Below the pieces are notes generated by a model. It ran no database searches and was not told where the DNA came from. It worked only from the letters and a program-made list of their open reading frames with translations. Shown here piece by piece: positions 50,733 through 58,385 of a stretch of 64,000 bases of DNA. The position numbers and the translations under genes were made by a program. Each line of letters begins with the position of its first letter. The stretch's first letter is position 1. Origin of the DNA: a virus; the IMG/VR virus record IMGVR_UViG_3300032331_000527, positions 62,001 to 126,000 of that record. One strand, given 5' to 3'.

Positions 50733-50890
50733 TAGACTACTCCACAGGCTTTATAGAAACGGTCGAAGTCGAACTTCGCATTGATGCGCTTACACGCAGT
50801 CGCAGCAGCGATCGCGGCGTTCAGTCGTGCGTGAGGATCCATGATATTACGAATCTCTTCAGCGAAGATTTCAAAATGCTTGCGTGTCAT
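50732..50890 (-). CDS. Small conserved phage protein (MTRKHF ... RFYKACG)
   Basis: 52 residues from ATG 50890 with GGAGC 6 bases upstream. MTRKHFEIFAEEIRNIM, NAAIAAATACKRINAKFDFD, RFYKACGV match a tiny conserved phage family. Function unknown. Its stop overlaps the YubB-like gene start. Confidence 0.8.
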   Translation of the reverse strand: MTRKHFEIFAEEIRNIMDPHARLNAAIAAATACKRINAKFDFDRFYKACGVV

Positions 50891-50892
50891 GT

Positions 50893-51096
50893 TCAGCTCC
50901 GTTCAATAATGTCAAGAAGATCGTTCAGCCACATTTCCTCATTGGCTAGACGGCAGTTGATACCCAGATCAAACTCGTCGTCAGCCGAAACTCTAACGGC
51001 TAACGCACGCCTCACGTCGTCCAGACGATCGTAAAGCTGTTCGACAATCTCTTCTTTCGCTGTTTCTGGATTAGCGGCAAGGAACGTCACACTCAT
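50893..51096 (-). CDS. Hypothetical helical acidic protein
   Basis: 67 residues: MSVTFLAANPETAKEEIVEQ, LYDRLDDVRRALAVRV, DDEFDLGINCRLANEE. Mostly helical and acidic; no family recognised. Overlaps the next upstream gene by 4 bases. Confidence 0.65.
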   Translation of the reverse strand: MSVTFLAANPETAKEEIVEQLYDRLDDVRRALAVRVSADDEFDLGINCRLANEEMWLNDLLDIIERS

Positions 51097-51329
51097 GCTG
51101 CTTGCTCCGCCTGTTCAGAATAAAGTTCGTCCAGCCAAGCCTTGGCATAAGCTTTCGACTCGTGTAGAAGCTTGCGCTCTTCTGAGGTACGAGTAGCGAC
51201 GAGGCACCAGACTCCAGGCTCGCGCTCGGAAAAGAGTTCAAAAGTCCTAGAGCCGTTATAGCGGACCATGCCCCACCAAGGGTCGAACGCAACAATCCAA
51301 CCGTCGCAGATAGCCATTTCGAAAGTCAT
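51093..51329 (-). CDS. Hypothetical protein
   Basis: 78 residues from ATG 51329 (GGGAG 8 bases upstream); a longer frame extends upstream over the neighbouring gene and is rejected. MTFEMAICDGWIVAFDPWWG, MVRYNGSRTFELFSERE, then a helix with ARTSEERK-like charge. No family recognised. Confidence 0.65.
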   Translation of the reverse strand: MTFEMAICDGWIVAFDPWWGMVRYNGSRTFELFSEREPGVWCLVATRTSEERKLLHESKAYAKAWLDELYSEQAEQAA

Positions 51330-51342
51330 GCTAAATTCTCCC

Positions 51343-51600
51343 TCAGAGTTCGCTATAGATTTCGCCGTCGGCGTGACGATACACGGTTTCGTTAACGAAC
51401 TCGTCATCCATATCGAAGAACGAAACGGTAAACTCGCCGAGGATACAGACGCCAAAGTCACCAAACTCGCCGATGAGGTCGCCAGCTTCGGCACCAGCAA
51501 AGCCCATGAAATCCGTTTCATCCATAGGGCGGAACTGAATGGTCTCGAGCAAAATCTGGGCGTCGGCTACGGTACGGGGGGCGGAGATAGAGATTTGCAT
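51343..51600 (-). CDS. Hypothetical protein
   Basis: 85 residues from ATG 51600 (AAGGAA 4-6 bases upstream). MQISISAPRTVADAQILLET, GDLIGEFGDFGVCILGEFTV and FDMDDEFVNETVYRH. Acidic, beta-rich. Behind its own strong promoter at 51625-51653. No family recognised. Confidence 0.7.
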   Translation of the reverse strand: MQISISAPRTVADAQILLETIQFRPMDETDFMGFAGAEAGDLIGEFGDFGVCILGEFTVSFFDMDDEFVNETVYRHADGEIYSEL

Positions 51601-51624
51601 TGGATTTCCTTTCATCATATTTTA

Positions 51625-51653
51625 ATTGTAGCTGGTTGGCATGAAATTGTCAA
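51625..51653 (-). promoter_or_regulatory. Early promoter cassette 1 (TTGACA-17-TACAAT)
   Basis: TTGACA (51653-51648), 17 bases, TACAAT (51630-51625). First of four promoters in 0.95 kb, each before a single small gene; this one lacks the C-run found in the other three. Confidence 0.8.
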
Positions 51654-51865
51654 GGGCGCTGGTCGAGCGTAACCTGACGAATTTCGAACCAAAACTCGTC
51701 GGCCTCAAGGTCTTCGGCCTCGGTCATTTCTTGGACATAAGCCTCGCCCACTTCGGCGGCAAGGGCGTGGGTCGAATAGGCCCCAATGACCTCGACAATA
51801 AAATCGTCGCCACCTTCAGAATTCCAGTCGGCACGACCCCCGATTACAACGTAAATGTTAGCCAT
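51650..51865 (-). CDS. Hypothetical protein
   Basis: 71 residues. MANIYVVIGGRADWNSEGGD, ALAAEVGEAYVQEMTEAEDL. Acidic, with GC-richer codons than the virion genes. Its own promoter lies at 51908-51936. No family recognised. Confidence 0.65.
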   Translation of the reverse strand: MANIYVVIGGRADWNSEGGDDFIVEVIGAYSTHALAAEVGEAYVQEMTEAEDLEADEFWFEIRQVTLDQRP

Positions 51866-51907
51866 ATTGTCAAGCTCCAGTTTCTAACGAATCACCCTAC
51901 ATTATTC

Positions 51908-51936
51908 ATTGTAGGGGGCTTAGCCTTGATTGTCAA
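51908..51936 (-). promoter_or_regulatory. Early promoter cassette 2 (TTGACA-17-TACAAT)
   Basis: TTGACA (51936-51931), a spacer ending in a C-run, and TACAATGA (from 51913). Shares the core CCCCCTACAATGA with cassettes 3 and 4. Confidence 0.85.
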
Positions 51937-52090
51937 GGGCCCCTTTGCGGCTTTTTCCGCGAGCGATATAGCGGGTCTTGCGGAGTCCAGCGGCTACGGC
52001 CACGGGAGCTACAGTCACGCTCCTGTTGGCGAGAAAAGTGGCGATAGCGGCGGTATTAGCGGTGTTGGTGGGCTTTACGGTAACGGCCAT
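51920..52090 (-). CDS. Small basic Ala/Thr-rich protein
   Basis: 56 residues from ATG 52090 (GGAG 7 bases upstream). MAVTVKPTNTANTAAIATFL, VAAGLRKTRYIARGKSRKG. The C-terminus is strongly basic, suggestive of nucleic-acid binding. Own promoter at 52121-52149. No family recognised. Confidence 0.65.
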   Translation of the reverse strand: MAVTVKPTNTANTAAIATFLANRSVTVAPVAVAAGLRKTRYIARGKSRKGALDNQG

Positions 52091-52120
52091 CGGTAAACTC
52101 CATTGCATCATCATATTATC

Positions 52121-52149
52121 ATTGTAGGGGGTATATTCGTGGTTGTCAA
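52121..52149 (-). promoter_or_regulatory. Early promoter cassette 3 (TTGACA-17-TACAAT)
   Basis: TTGACA (52149-52144), spacer ending CCCCC, TACAATGATAAT (from 52126). Identical over the -10 surroundings to cassette 4 at 52516-52544. Confidence 0.85.
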
Positions 52150-52161
52150 GGCCCCTAAACG

Positions 52162-52189
52162 AAAATACCGCCCTTTCGAGCGGTATTTT
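52162..52189. terminator. Bidirectional intrinsic terminator
   Basis: AAAATACCGC (52162-52171) pairs with GCGGTATTTT (52180-52189) over 10 bp with an 8-base loop; T-runs follow on both strands. Ends the transcript of the 94-residue gene and isolates it from cassette 3. Confidence 0.85.
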
Positions 52190-52204
52190 TTGTAGCTTTT
52201 TTTG

Positions 52205-52489
52205 TTACAGACGTAACAGCTTTTTTGCCATTTGTAACTCGTTAATGGCGGTTCGTAAGTCGAATTTTTCGTGATTTTCGTGGAACTTTACTTTACTTTC
52301 GATTTGGTTTATTACCTTTAGGACCTCGAATTTACTAGTAAAATCAGCGACTTGAAGTAAACGCTTGGCCTCGATTAAATCTATACTATATTCTACCCAC
52401 TTATCGGTGGGGTTAAACTTAGGAACCCCACGGCTATACTTACGACCCGCGATTTGTACATTTTTATACTTGAGAATTACATTTGACAT
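52205..52489 (-). CDS. Hypothetical protein
   Basis: 94 residues from ATG 52489 (GGAG 8 bases upstream). NVILKYKNVQIAGRKYSRGV, YSIDLIEAKRLLQVADF, ending in LQMAKKLLRL. Basic, AT-rich codons unlike the GC-richer neighbours. Own promoter (cassette 4) and terminator form a monocistronic unit. No family recognised. Confidence 0.7.
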   Translation of the reverse strand: MSNVILKYKNVQIAGRKYSRGVPKFNPTDKWVEYSIDLIEAKRLLQVADFTSKFEVLKVINQIESKVKFHENHEKFDLRTAINELQMAKKLLRL

Positions 52490-52515
52490 TTTTCGTTCTC
52501 CAGCGTCCAATTATC

Positions 52516-52544
52516 ATTGTAGGGGGTACTGAAGCGATTGTCAA
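52516..52544 (-). promoter_or_regulatory. Early promoter cassette 4 (TTGACA-17-TACAAT)
   Basis: TTGACA (52544-52539), spacer ending CCCCC, TACAATGATAAT (from 52521). About 27 bases before the 94-residue gene's start. Confidence 0.85.
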
Positions 52545-52552
52545 GGCCTAAT

Positions 52553-53230
52553 TTAATGGAGCGCCGCGCCCCCCGAAAGGTCGAAGCAAGAGCCGGTAAC
52601 ATGAGCCGACTCATCGGACAACAGAAAGAAAATCATGTTGGCTACATCAACTGGTGTGGTGTTGCGCCCCATAGCTGAATGGGCATTGATTTTCGTTCTG
52701 TTGGCGTTCCAACGATTTTCGGTGAATCCAGGCAGAATCGTGTTAGCACGAATTCCTTTCATGCCATACTCTTGGGCGATGCTCTGTGTAAATGTGTTCA
52801 CCGCTGCCTTCGAAGCGGAGTAGGCGCTCATTCTAGGGAATCCTTTGAACGCCGAACCTGAGATGATGGATACGATATTCCCCTTCTTCTGTTCTAGGAA
52901 ATGAGGAATGATGGCGCGAGTGGTGTTGACTACTCCATTAAAGTTGAGCATCATCGTTGCGTCGAAATCTTCCTTGCTAGTTTCATGGAACAGTTGTTTG
53001 GCAGATTCCATAGAAGGGAGACCGCCAGCGATATTGACGACAGCATCAATCTGTCCGCGAGCACTAATAGCAGAAGCGAAGAAGTTGTTCACCGCCTCTG
53101 CGTCTGTGACGTCAACAACGTTGTCACTCTTGCGGCTACACATAATGATATCCCAATCATTATCCAAAAGCTTTTTGGCTGTTTCCTGAGCCATCCAGCT
53201 AGTGCCTCCTGTGATGATGGCGACTGGCAT
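52553..53230 (-). CDS. Short-chain dehydrogenase/reductase (SDR)
   Basis: 225 residues. Nucleotide-binding ITGGTSWMAQE (about 6-16), VVNIAGGLP (NNAG-like), and the catalytic triad Ser124, Tyr137, Lys141 in SGSAFKGFPRMSAYSASKAA. Closest in style to 3-oxoacyl-ACP or sugar reductases, NAD(P)H-dependent. Apparently intact. It is next to a nucleotidyltransferase, HAD and glycosyltransferase block, so a role in making a modified sugar or alcohol donor is plausible; not proven. Confidence 0.9.
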   Translation of the reverse strand: MPVAIITGGTSWMAQETAKKLLDNDWDIIMCSRKSDNVVDVTDAEAVNNFFASAISARGQIDAVVNIAGGLPSMESAKQLFHETSKEDFDATMMLNFNGVVNTTRAIIPHFLEQKKGNIVSIISGSAFKGFPRMSAYSASKAAVNTFTQSIAQEYGMKGIRANTILPGFTENRWNANRTKINAHSAMGRNTTPVDVANMIFFLLSDESAHVTGSCFDLSGGAALH

Positions 53231-53571
53231 TATTCAGTCTCTTCTTTGAATTCCAAACGCAATCCAAGCTGCTTGAAAATATGATCACGAGTTATGTGTT
53301 GAATCTCGGAAACTGTTTCCGCTTGTCCGATGAACTTATGATTAAGGAACCAACCGTAGTAAAGACCGTCTATACGCACAATCTTGACCGGAATATAAGC
53401 GCGATCATCCTTATCATAATCTACGATGTCGTCTGTTGAGATTTGTCCAGAGATTTCTCCATCGTCTTCGACATGCTTCTTAATGAATTTCTTATATACA
53501 AGATCTCCCAAGAATGCGCCAATGATCCAGGTGACTCCATAGAAGAGTACGTTGTAAAAGAACGGTTCCAT
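53230..53571 (-). CDS. Small membrane-anchored hypothetical protein
   Basis: 113 residues. N-terminal hydrophobic anchor FFYNVLFYGVTWIIGAFLGD, then a basic YKKFIKKH and a soluble domain (IPVKIVRIDGLYYGWFLNHK). Probably one membrane span with cytosolic domain. No family recognised. Its stop overlaps the SDR start (TAATG). Confidence 0.7.
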   Translation of the reverse strand: MEPFFYNVLFYGVTWIIGAFLGDLVYKKFIKKHVEDDGEISGQISTDDIVDYDKDDRAYIPVKIVRIDGLYYGWFLNHKFIGQAETVSEIQHITRDHIFKQLGLRLEFKEETE

Positions 53572-53580
53572 TTATTTTCC

Positions 53581-54426
53581 TTATGCTAAGAACGATTCGA
53601 GTGTGTTGGTGAACTGAGAACTTTGATACGCTTTCTGCCACTGGATACGGACTTCCTTTCTATTCTCCATACCCATCTTTCCCCATGCGCCTTCTTTTTC
53701 TACGATGTCAACGAACTGGGGAAAATACTTCCTAAGCTCGTACGCAGCTTGCTCCTGCAATTCATGATTGCGAAACGTAGAGTTGCCTCCTGCGCTGTTG
53801 TGATTATAATTGAAGAAATACTTATAGATCACTGCATTCTTGAATCCCTTCGTGAGCATCGAAAGAGTGATCCAGTAATCCTCATAGAGTTTAATATTCT
53901 TATTCTGCTGATACATCCCGTCGAAACGAATTCCTTCACGCTCCATCCAGTCTGTGCGAAGTCCGTATGTCGCATACGAGCGACCCACTTCTTTGACATT
54001 ATCTTCGACGTGATTGTTTCCACCACGTGCAGAAAAGCCCACTTGCATATACTCGTCGAGCATCTCGCTGACCATATCGTACATTTTCAACCATTCAGCT
54101 TCCTCCATACCATTGAACTGTTTCAGTTCTTCATTACGCCAACCAAACGTAGCAAGATCATCGATGAACCAAACTTTCCCCTTACCTACTTCAGGATGAT
54201 CAATACACCGCTGCCTAATATCAGCAATCCCATCAATATCAAGGGGATTAGCGATAATGCGCACAGTATCAGGAACATGAGGTCGAAGGTGAGAAACCCT
54301 ATCCTCTCTCGTGAAAACATAGACGTTCTCGTGGAGCGCCTTCGGAATCTGAAAAATTGCACGCTGATTGTCCTCGCGCATGAACGTTGTAATGATAATT
54401 TTAAGTGGAGAAAGTGATGAACTCAT
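53581..54426 (-). CDS. TET-associated glycosyltransferase (TAGT)-like
   Basis: 281 residues. GT-A fold start IIITTFMREDNQRAI, then VWFIDDLATFGWRNEEL (the DDD-like metal motif reads IDD), VGFSARGGNNHVED, a RFDGM...YEDYWITLSMLTKGF segment with the second acidic pair, NSAGGNSTFR, and RIQWQKAYQSS. This order matches TAGT enzymes described with phage TET/JBP dioxygenases, which glycosylate 5-hydroxymethylcytosine in DNA. A TET-like gene lies 2 kb upstream in the same operon. Overlaps the HAD gene by 26 bases. Sugar donor unknown. Confidence 0.82.
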   Translation of the reverse strand: MSSSLSPLKIIITTFMREDNQRAIFQIPKALHENVYVFTREDRVSHLRPHVPDTVRIIANPLDIDGIADIRQRCIDHPEVGKGKVWFIDDLATFGWRNEELKQFNGMEEAEWLKMYDMVSEMLDEYMQVGFSARGGNNHVEDNVKEVGRSYATYGLRTDWMEREGIRFDGMYQQNKNIKLYEDYWITLSMLTKGFKNAVIYKYFFNYNHNSAGGNSTFRNHELQEQAAYELRKYFPQFVDIVEKEGAWGKMGMENRKEVRIQWQKAYQSSQFTNTLESFLA

Positions 54427-54790
54427 GGAGACTCATAGCCTTATCATCTATGTAAGCCATACCATACGGCTTACCGAATATCAGTTGATCGAAGGGAACT
54501 TTATACGCATCAAGCCAATCAGCTGTAATCTTACCCAGACGAGCAAAAGCTTCATCTGGATCATTGTAGCAAGATAGCATATGTCTGGCTGTGTGGATAG
54601 TGATGTACCATCCTTCGCTATGAATTCTTCTCATACCCTCAATGATATCAAGCTTTGGTTCGGCTGAGATATATTTTTCATAGATGTCTTGGATGGATTT
54701 ATCTGAGACGCAGATAGTGTCGTCCAGATCAATAACAATCGACTTACTGAACAAATCCAGAGTCTGTGGCCGCCTTACGATAGAGTGCAT
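54401..54790 (-). CDS. HAD-family phosphatase
   Basis: 129 residues. Motif 1 IVIDLDDTIC with Asp21 and Asp23; motif 2 ITIHTARHM; C-terminal IFGKPYGMAYIDDKAMS with motif 4. Layout resembles capsule-biosynthesis/polynucleotide phosphatases of the short HAD class. It overlaps the nucleotidyltransferase-kinase gene by 47 bases and the glycosyltransferase by 26, implying coupled expression and probably removal of phosphate from a sugar intermediate. Residue 1 ATG at 54790 is the only start before motif 1. Confidence 0.85.
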   Translation of the reverse strand: MHSIVRRPQTLDLFSKSIVIDLDDTICVSDKSIQDIYEKYISAEPKLDIIEGMRRIHSEGWYITIHTARHMLSCYNDPDEAFARLGKITADWLDAYKVPFDQLIFGKPYGMAYIDDKAMSLHEFITFST

Positions 54791-56357
54791 AGAACACTTC
54801 CTGGTTAGTTCTGTTATGTGAATGAAGTGGTATCATACTCAAAAACAGAGACGCTGTCAAGAACAAAGTTAAGCACCACACATGCTCACCATATTTGGCT
54901 ATGAACGCAGTCTTGTAGGCTTCGCGAGCAGCTTCTTTGCCAGCATCGAAGATGATGATCTCCTCGTCTTTCTTGACATACAGTTCCGCGTCGATATAGT
55001 CGTAAGGATAGTAGGCGGAATGAGTAAGCTTGGCTAAATCATACAGAATGTTGCCATATGCGTCGCCACGAGGATCGATGAGCTTTATCTGCTTGCTGCC
55101 AGGATGATAGAAAATATTCGAGAAGCAGAAATCACCATGTGACAACGAGTCTGTCCAATGAACAAAACCATCTTCGCTTTCTTTCAGCTCATCGAACTTA
55201 CGCAGGAACTCACGCGAGAGATCAAAGTCGATATCAGGTTTTTCTTCAACCATCTCTAAGAAACGTTCCCAGTTCTTTTCAGACATCTTATCGAAGAACT
55301 CGGAATAGACACCTGGCTTATAGTAGAACTTGAACGTATCGAGGATACCAAACAGTTTGTTATAGATTTCCGTCCAGAATGCGGGGTCTGACTCGAGATA
55401 CAGATAAAGCTCGCGCAGCGTAGGACTATCAATGCGCTCCATCGTGTATGTGGGGCGTCCGCTTTCTATAGTACCATATGGTTTCTTATCAAGGATACGC
55501 GGCGTCAACAACTTTACGGGAAGCGGAAGGTTTTCATACCAATTCATCTCAGCCTGAATCTTAGCTGGTTGCGTCTGAGAAGACTTGGTGATAGTCATTC
55601 CCTTATCGGTAGCATGAACCTGATTGAATTCACGCGAGTTCTTGATGCCTCGATTTTCAAGATACTCTTGCAACGTACCGAAGTCTTTGATACTGATTTC
55701 TTTGACCTGAATCTCTTCTGCCGAATTATAAAGACTCATAGCTTGAGAAATTTGAATTTCACCATCTCGCACGCGAGCGCGAGCATTGTAAATTGCTACA
55801 TGCAACGACTGACGAAAACGAGCACCGTTAGCGAAATAATACACACCACTGACAGCAAGATTCGTCGGAGGCTTATCAGCAGGCTTATCATGGAACGCTT
55901 TGATGCGGCTATCTTCTACTTCAGCCATGCACCAGCGATTCCAGTCAGAAACTTTCTGTACGCTCACCCAAGAAACAGAACCATTCGCGAACCACATATC
56001 AGGAATAGTCTTGACGATGATATCACTCAACAGAACAAGAACTGGTTCGTTCTGTGCGATAAGGTCTGTAGAAAGGCCGCAGTAGATAGAAACAGCTGGA
56101 CCACCATTTCCGATATGAACGTAGTCCTCGAAACGGATTCGTTGGTCATCAGGAAAGTACATCTTCACGATTTCGATAATACGATGACCCTGATGCCCAG
56201 TCACGATTGTTACGAGACGAGCACCAGCTTCAAAAGCAAATCGAATGTTATGAACGATGATAGGGATTTCCTGAAACGGCAGGACGCACTTTGGATAGTT
56301 CTTACCCAACTCATTAAAACGAACGCCACGTCCTGCCGCCGGAATCACACACTGCAT
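54744..56357 (-). CDS. Fused nucleotidyltransferase and APH/choline kinase-like protein
   Basis: 537 residues. Residues 1-230: sugar-1-phosphate nucleotidyltransferase, PAAGRGVRFNELGKNYPKC (signature GxGxR...PK), then VLLSDIIVK (metal Asp). Residues about 290-510: aminoglycoside phosphotransferase/choline-kinase fold with the HGDFCFSN catalytic loop (His407, Asp409, Asn414) and LIDPRG metal site. Such fusions activate a substrate by phosphorylation then nucleotidylation, as in LicA/LicC-type pathways. Adjacent HAD, TAGT and TET genes suggest supply of an activated group for DNA or surface decoration. Confidence 0.88.
   Translation of the reverse strand: MQCVIPAAGRGVRFNELGKNYPKCVLPFQEIPIIVHNIRFAFEAGARLVTIVTGHQGHRIIEIVKMYFPDDQRIRFEDYVHIGNGGPAVSIYCGLSTDLIAQNEPVLVLLSDIIVKTIPDMWFANGSVSWVSVQKVSDWNRWCMAEVEDSRIKAFHDKPADKPPTNLAVSGVYYFANGARFRQSLHVAIYNARARVRDGEIQISQAMSLYNSAEEIQVKEISIKDFGTLQEYLENRGIKNSREFNQVHATDKGMTITKSSQTQPAKIQAEMNWYENLPLPVKLLTPRILDKKPYGTIESGRPTYTMERIDSPTLRELYLYLESDPAFWTEIYNKLFGILDTFKFYYKPGVYSEFFDKMSEKNWERFLEMVEEKPDIDFDLSREFLRKFDELKESEDGFVHWTDSLSHGDFCFSNIFYHPGSKQIKLIDPRGDAYGNILYDLAKLTHSAYYPYDYIDAELYVKKDEEIIIFDAGKEAAREAYKTAFIAKYGEHVWCLTLFLTASLFLSMIPLHSHNRTNQEVFYALYRKAATDSGFVQ
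54832..54860 (-). promoter_or_regulatory. Intragenic sigma-70-like promoter upstream of HAD phosphatase
   Basis: TTGACA (54860-54855), 17 bases, TATGAT (54837-54832), inside the end of the 537-residue gene. Could separately drive HAD, TAGT and SDR genes. Confidence 0.6.
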
Positions 56358-56372
56358 AATATAAAGCTCCTG

Positions 56373-57776
56373 TTAAACGAAATCGAAGATGCTGGTCTTT
56401 TGACCTTTTCCAAGCTTATTTAGAATCTCTTCTGCTTCGTCATGGAATCCATTATTTCCTAAGAAATTCGCCCACTCTTCCGTATCCCACATTGATGGAG
56501 ATACACCAATCCATCCTTCATGCCACAACGGATGTTCCTTGTTATCACGACGCTGATAAACGAAACGACGACGAGTCTCTTCATACTTACGAGAGCCACA
56601 CGTCAACATAGACTCGCGGAAGTACATCACAACGCTCATGCGCTCGAAACCTTCTTCGTAATCGAACGCAGGTGAGTTGCTATGAACACGATGTGCGTTC
56701 ATCATAATCAAATCACCAGCACGAATATCAGCAGCCACACGAAACTCTGGGAAGCAAAGGAAGAATCCGTTATAGTTCTTACCATTATCTAGAACAAGGA
56801 GATTACTAAATCCTTTTGGATTGTCAGCATTTTCCCAACTCTCACACAAGTCACCTACGTCACGATGAGCAGCTGTGCGGAAATCGCGATTGATAGTTAG
56901 AGTCGTGTAGACTGTTTCACCAATACGCCAGTCTTCTCCGAGCTGTTTCATTGCTTCCGCTTGTCCTTCCCAACGAATAGGAAGCTCGCGCTTGAACACT
57001 TGATTAGCAGCTTCGAACAGAGGAACGGCAGCTTCATACTTATCTTTATGATTAGCTTGCCATCCAGTCTCACGGCAGAAAGGAATGCGTGGATATCTAT
57101 CCATGAATCCACCGACACCAGAGCGCACACCATTAGCATACGTTGTATCGGAAATCAAATCATGAAGGATATGATCTGCTGCCATACGACGTCCTTCTGG
57201 ACTCTTATCCTTATTCTCTTCATACCAAGTAGTGAAGTCAAATCCCTGAGTCTTCTTCACAATCCAGATAGCGCCAGCACCGATTTCTGCGAGATCCTTA
57301 TTAGCACCAGAGCCACGGCCTTGTAGAGGCTTATCTGGTGTCCTATCATAAAGATCTTGCAGCATATCTCTGCCAGTGATATCTAACGGAGAACCCTTCA
57401 TCATATATTGAAGAACAGCTTTCTCACGCTGTGTCACCCAACGGCGAGAACCTTCGCCGTCAGGAAGCTTCTGGAACGCAGTATCACGCTCGATACCAGC
57501 AGCCAGTCCACGATTGTCTGACATCATCGCGCCACTACGCAGATGCTTGTATGCAGCATCTGTCAGTTCTTTCGGGAATACGTTCTTACGAAACTTGCAT
57601 AGCAAATTCTTTTCGCTATGCGTTTCGCCATTAGCAATCTGAAGAGGAGTCAGAGGTTCGTAAACGTCTGTGTCTTCAGTAAGAACAAGATCGTAACAAT
57701 CATGGTCTAAGAACTTTCCCAGAAGATGATCCTTCTGGTCGCGTTCGGAATGCTCTAGATAAATTACTTTTACCAT
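56373..57776 (-). CDS. TET/JBP-like 2-oxoglutarate-Fe(II) dioxygenase
   Basis: 467 residues. The C-terminal half carries the TET/JBP core: TLTINRDFRTAAHRDVGD (iron ligands His304, Asp306), FSNLLVLDNGKNYNGFFLCF, PEFRVAADIRAGDLIMMNAH, distal His365 in HRVHSNSP, and Arg379 in ERMSVVMYFRES for 2-oxoglutarate. The family oxidises 5-methylpyrimidines in DNA to hydroxymethyl forms. The N-terminal half (about 1-250) is a phage-type extension with KFRKNVFPKEL and RGLAAG. Together with the TAGT-like gene it suggests hydroxymethylation then glycosylation of cytosine. The required C5-methyltransferase is not in this window. Confidence 0.82.
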   Translation of the reverse strand: MVKVIYLEHSERDQKDHLLGKFLDHDCYDLVLTEDTDVYEPLTPLQIANGETHSEKNLLCKFRKNVFPKELTDAAYKHLRSGAMMSDNRGLAAGIERDTAFQKLPDGEGSRRWVTQREKAVLQYMMKGSPLDITGRDMLQDLYDRTPDKPLQGRGSGANKDLAEIGAGAIWIVKKTQGFDFTTWYEENKDKSPEGRRMAADHILHDLISDTTYANGVRSGVGGFMDRYPRIPFCRETGWQANHKDKYEAAVPLFEAANQVFKRELPIRWEGQAEAMKQLGEDWRIGETVYTTLTINRDFRTAAHRDVGDLCESWENADNPKGFSNLLVLDNGKNYNGFFLCFPEFRVAADIRAGDLIMMNAHRVHSNSPAFDYEEGFERMSVVMYFRESMLTCGSRKYEETRRRFVYQRRDNKEHPLWHEGWIGVSPSMWDTEEWANFLGNNGFHDEAEEILNKLGKGQKTSIFDFV

Positions 57777-57806
57777 TGTTCTCTCTCCTTCTGAAAATCT
57801 ATATCT

Positions 57807-58385
57807 CTATGTATGCTTCAGAAGATTTTCATATGTGTTGAAATACACATTTTTACCAAATAAAGGATTCACTTTAAAGTCATTCGGGAAAATGAAAATG
57901 AAGTCAATGTCAGGATTGCTATTAGTCAGCCACTGAACATAGCGGATTCGTCCAGGATTATCAGCTGCGTTGGCACGAACTTCCATACCATAGTTGTTCG
58001 TGCCATCATAGACGTTGGAAACAGACTGCTTGTTATCAGTAGCCAAGAAATCGAATCCAACGCAAATCAGCTGATTGAATTCCATCTTAATAGCTTCACG
58101 CATAGCATTGACGCCAGCATTACTGCGTGGACGTCCAATGTTACACTCTGCTGGTTCCCAGCGTTCATCAACCGGAGGCACAAGAAAACGCATGGACGGA
58201 AAATCCGAGCATTCTATTTCGGAAATGATACCATCATCAATGCTAACGATGAAATCAGGAAAAGAGTAGTCAGGATAATCACGATATAGCGCATTACAAC
58301 CAAACACCGTTCCATAAGGTTTAAATCTGGTAAGGTCTATCCCCTTCCGAGAAGTGCCATTACCGATGATAAAAGCTGTGTTCAT
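57807..58385 (-). CDS. Rossmann-like sugar/pterin transferase (MptE/DUF115-like)
   Basis: 192 residues. Begins AFIIGNGTSRKGIDLTRF, followed by GTVFGCNALYRDYPDYSFPD, IVSIDDGIISEI and ICVGFDFLATDN. The GNGxS start, Rossmann strand and central VSIDD acidic pair match MptE-like/DUF115 and sialyltransferase-like proteins of phages. Likely a nucleotide-sugar-using transferase in the modification block; substrate unknown. Confidence 0.7.
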   Translation of the reverse strand: MNTAFIIGNGTSRKGIDLTRFKPYGTVFGCNALYRDYPDYSFPDFIVSIDDGIISEIECSDFPSMRFLVPPVDERWEPAECNIGRPRSNAGVNAMREAIKMEFNQLICVGFDFLATDNKQSVSNVYDGTNNYGMEVRANAADNPGRIRYVQWLTNSNPDIDFIFIFPNDFKVNPLFGKNVYFNTYENLLKHT

